11,127 nucleotides of DNA. Source: Paracoccaceae bacterium (lineage in GTDB: Bacteria; Pseudomonadota; Alphaproteobacteria; Rhodobacterales; Rhodobacteraceae). Both the position numbers and the translations under genes were made by a program. Positions 5,588-11,127 of this stretch are shown here, one piece after another. Positions within the stretch are counted from its first letter, which is position 1, and the number at the start of each line of letters is the position of its first letter. Under the pieces are notes generated by a model, which worked only from the letters and a program-made list of their open reading frames with translations, did not search any database and had not been told where the DNA came from. Location: contig SKKS01000259.1 in the NCBI GenBank assembly GCA_007123625.1, forward strand, positions 1 to 11,127, given 5' to 3'.

Positions 5588-7960
5588 ATGACCGCACAGG
5601 ACCTGCGCACCGCGATACTGCGGCATCTTGAATTCTCGCTAGGCAAGGACCTGGCGCACGCCACGCTCTATGACATCCGCATGGCCCTGACGCTGGCCGT
5701 GCGCGATCGCGTGGTCACGCCCTGGTTCGAAAGCACCCGACAGGCGTATGCGGCGCAGTCCAAGCGTGTCTATTACCTGTCGATGGAATTCCTGATCGGG
5801 CGGTTGCTGGAAGACGCGGTAAACAACCTGGGCCTGATGGCGGCATCACAACAAGCGGTCGAAGCGCTGGGATTCGATCTGGCCGATGTGATCGCCGATG
5901 AACCCGACGCCGCGCTGGGCAATGGCGGACTTGGTCGGCTTGCGGCCTGTTTTCTGGACAGCATGTCCACGATCGGCTGCCCCGGCATGGGCTATGGCAT
6001 CCGCTACGAACACGGCCTGTTCCGCCAGAGCTTTCTTGACGGCGTACAGATCGAGGAGCCCGAGGACTGGTTGCGCCAGCGCCACGGCTGGGAGTTCGAG
6101 CGCCCCGAGGTTGCCCTGCGCATTGGCTTCGGCGGCACGGTCGCCGAGCGCGAAGGCCGCATGCACTGGTCGCCTGCGGACGCCGTGATCGCCAAGGCCT
6201 ATGACACGCCGGTGATCGGCTGGCAGGGCAAATGGGCGAACACGCTGCGCCTGTGGGGCGCGGAATCGATTCAGGCCTTCGATCTGGAGGCATTCAACCG
6301 GGGCGACTTCGTCGGCGCCGCTGCACAGGAAGCCTTTGCCCGCACCATCAGCCGCGTGCTTTATCCCGATGACAGCAATGGCGAAGGCAAGGAACTGCGC
6401 CTGAAGCAGGAATACTTCTTTACCGCCGCCAGCTTGCGCGACATCCTGCGCCGGTTCCTGAGCGAATATGACGATCTTGCCTTGTTGCCGCAAAAGGTGG
6501 CGGTGCAGCTGAATGACACGCACCCGGCGATTGCGGGCCCGGAACTGGTGCGTATCCTGCACGACGAACATGGTCTGGCGTTTGACAAGGCCGTGGAGAT
6601 CGCGCGCGGCACGCTGGCGTTCACGAACCACACCCTCCTGCCCGAGGCACTTGAACGCTGGCCCGAATCGCTGATGGCGCGGGTGCTGCCGCGTCACCTG
6701 CAGATCATCGCCCGGATCGAGGATGCGTTTCTGGCCGAACACCCCAGAAGTCCGATTCGCATCCTTGAAGACGGCGATGTGAAGATGGGCGAGTTGAGCT
6801 TCATCATGGCACACCGGGTCAACGGCGTGTCGGCACTGCACACGGATCTGGTGAAATCGACTGTCTTCGCGGAGTTGCACCGCACATTCCCCAAACGGAT
6901 CGTCAACCAGACCAATGGCGTTACCCCGCGCCGCTGGGTGCTGGGCGCGAATCCGCGCCTGTCGCGGCTGATCACCGACTCCATCGGCGAAGGCTGGGTC
7001 GATGATCTGGAACAGTTACGCGCGCTGGAAGCGCACACGGATGACGCAGGATTCATGGAGGCCTATGCCGGGGCCAAGGCTGCGAACAAGGCCGAGCTTG
7101 CAACGTGGATAAAGGTCGAGACCGGCATCGCCGTGGACCCGGCCGCCATGTTCGACGTGCAGATCAAGCGCATCCACGAATACAAGCGCCAGCATCTGAA
7201 CATTCTGGAAACCATCGCGTTGTGGCAGGAAATGCGCGCCGACCCCGATGCAGGCTGGACCCCGCGCGTCAAGATCTTCGGTGGCAAGGCGGCACCGGGC
7301 TATGTCCGTGCCAAGGAAATCATCCGCCTGATCAACGATGTGGCGCGCGTCATCAACGCCGACCCGGTGACGGGAGATCTGCTGAAGGTGGTGTATCCTG
7401 CGAATTACAATGTCTCGATGGCCGAGAAGCTGATCCCGGCTTCGGACCTGTCGGAACAGATCTCGACCGCGGGCAAGGAGGCGTCGGGGACCGGCAACAT
7501 GAAATTCGCGCTCAACGGCGCGCTGACCATCGGCACGCTGGACGGCGCTAACGTGGAAATCCGCGACCATGTGGGCGCCGAAAACTTCTTTCTGTTCGGC
7601 ATGACCGCCGACGAGGTCGTTACCTGCCGCGCCGACCCACAGCATCAGGCCAAAGCCATCGCCGCATCGCGCCGCCTGCAGGGTGCGCTGGCGACGATTG
7701 AGGAAGGGGCATTCAGCGCAGGCGACGGGGCGCGCTATGCGGGCTTGCTGGCCGATCTGCGCGGGCATGACTATTTCACCATCTGCGCCGATTTCGACAG
7801 CTACTGGGACTGCCAGCGCCAGGTCGATGTTGCGTTCTCCGACCCGGTGCGCTGGATGCGCATGGCGGCGCTGAACACGGCGCGATCGGGATGGTTTTCG
7901 TCGGACCGCACCATCCGCGGCTATATGGCGGATGTCTGGAACATCGCGCCACTGATCTGA
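5588..7960 (+). CDS. glgP: Glycogen/starch/alpha-glucan phosphorylase (GT35)
   Basis: From the chosen start this is a 790-residue cytosolic enzyme, a normal bacterial GlgP length. It removes terminal alpha-1,4-linked glucose from glycogen or maltodextrin with phosphate, yielding glucose-1-phosphate. Family blocks in order: KRVYYLSMEFLIGRLL near residues 58-73, GNGGLGRLAACFLDSM, GYGIRYEHGLFRQ, QLNDTHPAIAGPELVRIL, FTNHTLLPEALERWP, VNQTNGVTPRRW, KRIHEYKRQHLN (R528 and K533, the phosphate/substrate-binding Arg and Lys), and KEASGTGNMKFALNGALT. In the last block K639 is the lysine that carries pyridoxal phosphate. Alternative starts at 5492 or 5495 would add up to 32 residues; 5588 is preferred for its ribosome site and for the family-like N-terminus MTAQDLRTAILRHLEFSLGKD. 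No other glycogen gene is in the window. A strong hairpin follows 19 bp after the stop. Confidence 0.96.
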   Translation: MTAQDLRTAILRHLEFSLGKDLAHATLYDIRMALTLAVRDRVVTPWFESTRQAYAAQSKRVYYLSMEFLIGRLLEDAVNNLGLMAASQQAVEALGFDLADVIADEPDAALGNGGLGRLAACFLDSMSTIGCPGMGYGIRYEHGLFRQSFLDGVQIEEPEDWLRQRHGWEFERPEVALRIGFGGTVAEREGRMHWSPADAVIAKAYDTPVIGWQGKWANTLRLWGAESIQAFDLEAFNRGDFVGAAAQEAFARTISRVLYPDDSNGEGKELRLKQEYFFTAASLRDILRRFLSEYDDLALLPQKVAVQLNDTHPAIAGPELVRILHDEHGLAFDKAVEIARGTLAFTNHTLLPEALERWPESLMARVLPRHLQIIARIEDAFLAEHPRSPIRILEDGDVKMGELSFIMAHRVNGVSALHTDLVKSTVFAELHRTFPKRIVNQTNGVTPRRWVLGANPRLSRLITDSIGEGWVDDLEQLRALEAHTDDAGFMEAYAGAKAANKAELATWIKVETGIAVDPAAMFDVQIKRIHEYKRQHLNILETIALWQEMRADPDAGWTPRVKIFGGKAAPGYVRAKEIIRLINDVARVINADPVTGDLLKVVYPANYNVSMAEKLIPASDLSEQISTAGKEASGTGNMKFALNGALTIGTLDGANVEIRDHVGAENFFLFGMTADEVVTCRADPQHQAKAIAASRRLQGALATIEEGAFSAGDGARYAGLLADLRGHDYFTICADFDSYWDCQRQVDVAFSDPVRWMRMAALNTARSGWFSSDRTIRGYMADVWNIAPLI

Positions 7961-7979
7961 GACGGTTTGAGGAAACGGA

Positions 7980-8000
7980 GCGCCCGCGTCCCGCGGGCGC
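7980..8000 (+). terminator. Terminator of glgP
   Basis: A perfect 9-bp stem, GCGCCCGCG (7980-7988) and CGCGGGCGC (7992-8000), with loop TCC. It begins 19 bp after the glgP stop and is followed by ATTCCTTCT, a short T-rich stretch. It fits an intrinsic terminator in a GC-rich genome. Confidence 0.75.
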
Positions 8001-8027
8001 ATTCCTTCTGGCACTGCGTGCAGTTGA

Positions 8028-8063
8028 AGGGGGCATTCTGCCCCCTCTGCGCGCAAGCGCGCA
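8028..8063. terminator. Two adjacent hairpins in the convergent intergenic region
   Basis: The first is AGGGGGC (8028-8034) / GCCCCCT (8040-8046) with loop ATTCT. The second follows after one base: TGCGCGC (8048-8054) / GCGCGCA (8057-8063) around AA. Neither has a T run. They could act as back-up terminators for glgP or for the opposing DUF815 transcript, or belong to the repeat element that follows. Confidence 0.4.
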
Positions 8064-8072
8064 TTCACCCCT

Positions 8073-8098
8073 GGAGAGTATTTGTTGGCAAGATGAAG
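8073..8098 (+). repeat. Probable copy of a Rhodobacteraceae intergenic repeat motif
   Basis: The stretch reads GGAGAGTATTTG, then TTGGCAAGATGAAG. From memory, GGAGTATTT followed within a few bases by AGATGAAG recurs in many Rhodobacteraceae intergenic regions, often just after a GC-rich hairpin, as here. Only one copy lies in this window, so the repeat status rests on recall and not on a count. Confidence 0.4.
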
Positions 8099-8109
8099 AC
8101 GAACGTATC

Positions 8110-8134
8110 GGGGCCCGGCACCGTTCCGGACCCC
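8110..8134 (-). terminator. Candidate terminator of the tat-DUF815 operon
   Basis: GGGG-C-CCGG (8110-8118) pairs with CCGG-A-CCCC (8126-8134): two 4-bp helices with one C/A mismatch and a 7-base loop. On the minus strand it starts six bases after the DUF815 stop and is followed by GATACGTTCGTCTTC, which is only moderately T-rich. Confidence 0.4.
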
Positions 8135-8140
8135 TTGCGA

Positions 8141-9004
8141 TCAGAACCTGACGCCGTTGCGACCCGCAAGATCAACGAAGAACTGCCAGGCGACGCGGCC
8201 TGAGCGGCTTCCGCGCGTAGCCTGCCATTCGATCGCTTCGGCGCGCAGGGTTTCGGGGTCGACGGACAGCCCGTGTGCCACGCAATAACCGTCGATCATG
8301 GCAAGGAATGCGTCCTGGTCGCAGGGATGGAAGCCCAGCCAGAGGCCGAACCGGTCGGAAAGCGAGACCTTCTCCTCGACCGCCTCGGAAGGGTTGATCG
8401 CGCTGGAGCGTTCGTTTTCGATCATGTCGCGCGGCATCAGGTGGCGGCGGTTCGAGGTGGCGTAGAGCACAACGTTGTCCGGGCGCCCCTCGACCCCGCC
8501 ATCGAGCACAGCTTTGAGCGACTTGTAGTGCTGGTCATCGTGGCTGAAGGACAGGTCATCGCAAAAAAGCAGGAAACGCGCGGTCGGGGCGCGGCGCAGG
8601 TGTTCCAGAAGGCGCCCGATCGAGGGCAGATCCTCGCGCTGGATCTCGATCAGCTTGAGCGCGCTGCCGGGCACCTTCGCCAGTGCCGCCGCATGCACCG
8701 CCTTGACCAGCGAGGATTTTCCCATGCCGCGCGCGCCCCACAGAAGCGCATTGTTGGCGGGCAATCCGTGCGCGAACTGCACCGTGTTGGTCAACAGCGT
8801 GTCGCGCGCGCGGTCGATCCCCACCAGCAGGTCCAGCGCCACGCGATTGACCTCCGCCACAGGGTCCAGCCGGTCGGGGCCGGTATGCCAGACGAAGGCT
8901 TCGGCGCGGGCGAAATCCGGCGCGCGCGCAGGTGCCGGTGCCAGACGTTCTAGCGCCTCGGCAATGCGTTGCAGGGTGTCGTCGGGTGCGCCGCAGTCCT
9001 TCAT
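8141..9004 (-). CDS. DUF815 family AAA+ ATP-binding protein
   Basis: A 287-residue predicted cytosolic P-loop ATPase of the DUF815 (PF05673, COG2607) family, whose cellular role is not established. Visible motifs: Walker A GARGMGKSS (residues 90-98, K96 and S97), Walker B FLLFCDD (144-150, with D149-D150), a sensor-1-like Asn in YATSNRRHL (N185), the family stretch EEKVSLSDRFGLWLGFHP (210-227) with R218 as a possible arginine finger, and SGRVAWQFFVDL (268-279), a region that usually closes the ATPase core. The N-terminal 40 residues are Ala/Pro-rich and variable. Its ATG (9002-9004) overlaps the tatC TGA (9001-9003) as ATGA, so it is probably translationally coupled to tatC. It is the last gene of the operon in this window, and a possible terminator follows. 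Confidence 0.9.
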   Translation of the reverse strand: MKDCGAPDDTLQRIAEALERLAPAPARAPDFARAEAFVWHTGPDRLDPVAEVNRVALDLLVGIDRARDTLLTNTVQFAHGLPANNALLWGARGMGKSSLVKAVHAAALAKVPGSALKLIEIQREDLPSIGRLLEHLRRAPTARFLLFCDDLSFSHDDQHYKSLKAVLDGGVEGRPDNVVLYATSNRRHLMPRDMIENERSSAINPSEAVEEKVSLSDRFGLWLGFHPCDQDAFLAMIDGYCVAHGLSVDPETLRAEAIEWQATRGSRSGRVAWQFFVDLAGRNGVRF

Positions 9005-9855
9005 ACGCCTGCCTCGTCTTCGTCCATCAGGCCTTGTGCGCGCAACTCGGCGTTGCGCTTGCGCTCGACCCGTCCGACCAGAAGGATCGACAATTCGTAC
9101 AGTCCGTAGACCACCGTGAAAAGGATCATCTGGGTGATCACATCAGGCGGCGTGACCAGCGCGGCCAGCGTCAGGATACCCACCATCGCCCATTTGCGCC
9201 CCGATTTCAGACCCGCCACAGACACCAGCCCTGCCTTGCCCATGAGCGTCAGCAGAACCGGCAACTGGAAACACATGCCGAAGGCGACGATGAACCGCGT
9301 GGTCAGACTGAGGTATTCGTTGACCGACCCCTGGAAGGTCACGCCCGCCTGTGCCAGCGGCGTGCCCTCGCCCACGCTGTCGGGGTCGAGCATCATGCCG
9401 CCGACCTGCTGGAAGTTCAGGAAGAAGTTGAAGGCCAGCGGCGTGACCACATAGAAGGCAAACGCCGCGCCAAGGAAGAACATGACCGGCGAGGCCAGCA
9501 GGAACGGCAGGAAGGCGTTCTTTTCGGACCGGTACAACCCGGGCGCGACGAAACGCCACAACTGGGTGGCAATCACCGGAAAAGACAGCACGAAGCCGCC
9601 GAGCATGGAAATGCGGATGGCGACAAAGAACCCCTCCTGCAACTTGATCAGGATCAGGTTGCATTCCTGACCGCGCACTTCCAGCGCCGAGCACAGCGGC
9701 TTTGTCAGGAAGTTGAAGATCGGGTTCCAGACGGTGAAGCACAGGACCATCGCCACCAAGAAGGCCAGCAAAGACCACATGATGCGCGAGCGCAGTTCCG
9801 CCAGATGTTCGATCAACGGCGCGCTCTGGTCTTCGATCTCGTCCTTGGCGCTCAT
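9001..9855 (-). CDS. tatC: Sec-independent (Tat) protein translocase subunit TatC
   Basis: A 284-residue polytopic membrane protein, the core of the twin-arginine receptor complex that recognises RR signal peptides and exports folded proteins across the cytoplasmic membrane. The cytosolic N-terminus carries LIEHLAELRSRI (E16-H17, E20, R22), and the first loop carries FVAPGLYRSEKNAFLPF with E111. Both are conserved TatC sites for signal-peptide contact. Six hydrophobic segments can be drawn. The periplasmic part between about residues 150 and 182 is long (GGMMLDPDSVGEGTPLAQAG), making the protein somewhat longer than E. coli TatC. The basic and acidic tail after residue 262 is cytosolic. The start ATG (9853-9855) overlaps the tatB stop (9852-9854), and its own stop overlaps the DUF815 start. 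Order and strand match a tatABC operon. Confidence 0.97.
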   Translation of the reverse strand: MSAKDEIEDQSAPLIEHLAELRSRIMWSLLAFLVAMVLCFTVWNPIFNFLTKPLCSALEVRGQECNLILIKLQEGFFVAIRISMLGGFVLSFPVIATQLWRFVAPGLYRSEKNAFLPFLLASPVMFFLGAAFAFYVVTPLAFNFFLNFQQVGGMMLDPDSVGEGTPLAQAGVTFQGSVNEYLSLTTRFIVAFGMCFQLPVLLTLMGKAGLVSVAGLKSGRKWAMVGILTLAALVTPPDVITQMILFTVVYGLYELSILLVGRVERKRNAELRAQGLMDEDEAGV

Positions 9856-10397
9856 GTTCCGGACCCTTCGGGGCTGCGCGCGGACTTCGGCGCCGGGCTG
9901 TCGGATGCCGCCACATCCGGGCCGGATGGATCGGGCGGTTCCGCCGTCACGCCAGGCGGGCGTGAGCGGGCTTCGGCACGTTCGGCGCGCAGGCGGTCCA
10001 TCTCGCGCGCGACGACATCAAGCTCGCTGTCGGCGGCGGCCTCGCCCGCGGGATCTGCGGACGGGTCGGAAGCGGCCGCAGTGCTGGGAGTATCTTTAGC
10101 GGTCCCGGCGCTGCGCTTGCCCTTCGGCGCCCACTTTTCAGGGCGATTCAGGTCGCGCAACTCATCGAGGCCCATTTCCTGCGCCGAGGTCGCCTTGCGC
10201 AGGTCGCTCGCCACGTCCTTGACCCCGGTCTCGTCGGCCGCCGCATCCATCGCGCGCTGGAATTCGCGCGCCATGTTGCGCGCCTTGGCCGTGAACTGGC
10301 CCAGCGCGCGGAACATCTTCGGCAGGTCCTTTGGCCCGACGACAATCAGCGCCACGACCCCCACCACAAGAAGCTCGGTCCAGCCGATGTCAAACAT
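9852..10397 (-). CDS. tatB: Sec-independent (Tat) protein translocase subunit TatB
   Basis: A 181-residue single-span membrane protein that pairs with TatC to form the Tat substrate receptor. The N-terminus is classic: MFDIGWTELLVVGVVALIVVGPKDLPKMFRALG, with E8 in the membrane segment and the G21-P22 hinge before an amphipathic helix (about residues 25-60). The rest (about 85-181) is a low-complexity tail rich in Ala, Ser, Asp, Pro and Arg, longer than the catalytic need and probably disordered. On the minus strand AAGGAA (10406-10411) lies eight bases before the ATG, a good ribosome site. TatB follows tatA by 56 bp and overlaps tatC by four bases. Confidence 0.96.
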   Translation of the reverse strand: MFDIGWTELLVVGVVALIVVGPKDLPKMFRALGQFTAKARNMAREFQRAMDAAADETGVKDVASDLRKATSAQEMGLDELRDLNRPEKWAPKGKRSAGTAKDTPSTAAASDPSADPAGEAAADSELDVVAREMDRLRAERAEARSRPPGVTAEPPDPSGPDVAASDSPAPKSARSPEGSGT

Positions 10398-10405
10398 GCC
10401 GTCCG

Positions 10406-10411
10406 TTCCTT
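10406..10411 (-). promoter_or_regulatory. Ribosome binding site of tatB
   Basis: On the minus strand AAGGAA sits eight bases before the tatB ATG (10397-10395), near-ideal spacing. Confidence 0.65.
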
Positions 10412-10453
10412 CTGGCCACGCCTAGATGCATGGCAACACGCCATCCGTCCGGT

Positions 10454-10678
10454 TCAGACCCTGTCTTTTTCTTCTTTCGGGGTCACGTCGCGCGCGATCT
10501 CGCCATTCTCGCGGGTCTGGTCCTCGATCTCTTCAGTGGTATCCTTAACGCCCTTCTTGAAGGCAGTGATCCCCTTGCCGACCTCGCCCATGAGCGAACT
10601 GATCTTGCCGCGCCCAAACAGTACCAGGACCACGACCGCGATGATGATAAGCCCTGCCGGGCCGATATTATTGAGCAT
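10454..10678 (-). CDS. tatA: Sec-independent (Tat) protein translocase subunit TatA
   Basis: A 74-residue (or 75-residue) single-span protein that oligomerises to form the Tat translocation pathway. It has a short N-terminus, one hydrophobic helix (IGPAGLIIIAVVVLVLFG), the FGRGK hinge, and the amphipathic helix KISSLMGEVGKGITAFKKGVKD, followed by a charged tail. Two ATG codons stand in tandem at 10681-10679 and 10678-10676. On the minus strand the ribosome site GGAG lies three bases before the first and six before the second. The second is chosen because of this spacing and because relatives usually begin MLNN. It is the first gene of tatA-tatB-tatC-DUF815. It differs from TatB by its short length and by lacking the acidic residue in the helix. 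Confidence 0.94.
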   Translation of the reverse strand: MLNNIGPAGLIIIAVVVLVLFGRGKISSLMGEVGKGITAFKKGVKDTTEEIEDQTRENGEIARDVTPKEEKDRV

Positions 10679-10725
10679 CATTCTCTCCCTGAGGGGGCCC
10701 TTGCCACCCGCTGCTGCGCTCAGAC

Positions 10726-10739
10726 ATTCATCTATGAAT
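10726..10739. promoter_or_regulatory. AT-rich inverted repeat in the tatA upstream region
   Basis: ATTCAT (10726-10731) and ATGAAT (10734-10739) form a 6-bp inverted repeat around CT. It lies in the only AT-rich patch of the 142-bp gap between the GGDEF gene stop and tatA. The tatABC promoter should be here: on the minus strand TTGATT (10758-10753) could be a -35 element, but no convincing -10 follows. The repeat could be an operator or chance. Confidence 0.25.
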
Positions 10740-10820
10740 TATTGAAGGGCAATCAAAGCCCCAAAATGGCCTGAGCGACACATTCGCGCGCAGGATCGCG
10801 GACCAGTGCCGGATCCGTGA

Positions 10821-11127
10821 TCAGCCGACAAGCGTGAGTGGTCGCGGCCCAAGGGCGCTTTGCACCCGGTTGCGACCGGTCTGCTTGGCCAGGTAAAGCT
10901 GCGCATCCGCCGCCTGAAGCAGGACCTCGGCACCCGCACACTCGGGCGTCCACTCGGCCACCCCGAACGAAGCCGTGACCTCGAGGGACGGATGCCCCGG
11001 CACGACCGCGCGCGCGATGGCGCTGCGGGCGCGTTCGGCCACATCCAGCGCTCCGGCCAGCGGCAGGCCGACGATGATGCCGAACTCCTCGCCCCCAAGC
11101 CGACCGAAGGTGTCATAGGCCCGCAAC
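10821..11127 (-). CDS. GGDEF-domain diguanylate cyclase, C-terminal fragment (5' end outside window)
   Basis: The reading frame enters from the right edge, so only the last 101-102 residues are seen. They are the C-terminal two thirds of a GGDEF domain, which makes cyclic di-GMP from two GTP. RAYD at the edge (codons 11123-11112) is the RxxD product-inhibition I-site, and five residues later RLGGEEFGIIV holds the active site GGEEF (11096-11082). Then come SFGVAEW and ADAQLYLAKQTGRNRVQ, the typical end of the domain. Both the catalytic acidic pair and the I-site are kept, so an active, feedback-inhibited cyclase is likely. Any N-terminal sensor or membrane part is outside the window. It lies 142 bp upstream of tatA on the same strand, with no strong terminator between them. 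Confidence 0.92.
   Translation of the reverse strand, partial: LRAYDTFGRLGGEEFGIIVGLPLAGALDVAERARSAIARAVVPGHPSLEVTASFGVAEWTPECAGAEVLLQAADAQLYLAKQTGRNRVQSALGPRPLTLVG

Noticed and set aside
8932..10425. 497-codon open frame on the plus strand opposite tatB and tatC
   Set aside because: Low-complexity Arg/Gln/His-rich translation without motifs; the minus strand encodes unmistakable TatB and TatC.

Overview
The window is GC-rich bacterial chromosome. Gene content, the protein styles (Tat proteins, TIGR00282 phosphoesterase, SLC13 permease) and an intergenic motif I associate with Rhodobacteraceae point to an alphaproteobacterium of the order Rhodobacterales. This is inference from family resemblance; no 16S or marker search was possible. 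I see no insertion sequence, phage gene, tRNA, rRNA or CRISPR array.

Left part, plus strand (1-7960): the 3' end of a YmdB-like (TIGR00282) metallophosphoesterase; a ten-helix EamA/DMT transporter; an SLC13-type permease with two cytosolic TrkA-C (RCK_C) domains and an unusual charged linker; a 604-residue fusion of acetate kinase (AckA) to a PduL-type phosphotransacylase; and a GT35 glycogen/alpha-glucan phosphorylase (GlgP). The roughly 270-bp gap before glgP holds an 11-bp-stem hairpin and a perfect 12-bp palindrome with the look of a LacI-family operator.

Middle (7961-8140): a convergent intergenic region with four GC-rich hairpins and a GAGTATTT...AGATGAAG motif that resembles a recurrent Rhodobacteraceae intergenic repeat.

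Right part, minus strand (11127-8141): the C-terminal end of a GGDEF diguanylate cyclase (GGEEF active site, RxxD I-site), then a compact operon tatA-tatB-tatC-DUF815 ATPase. The last three genes are joined by 4-base ATGA overlaps.

How the genes fit together: GlgP releases glucose-1-phosphate from stored glucan. The AckA-PduL fusion could turn acetyl-CoA (or propionyl-CoA) into acetate (or propionate) plus ATP, passing acyl-phosphate between its two halves. The pair therefore suggests use of carbon reserves with substrate-level ATP production, although the two genes need not share a promoter. The tat operon encodes the complete TatABC export machinery for folded proteins. The fusion, with every catalytic and zinc-binding residue I could check in place, is the most unusual item here; the glgP leader and the intergenic motif come next.
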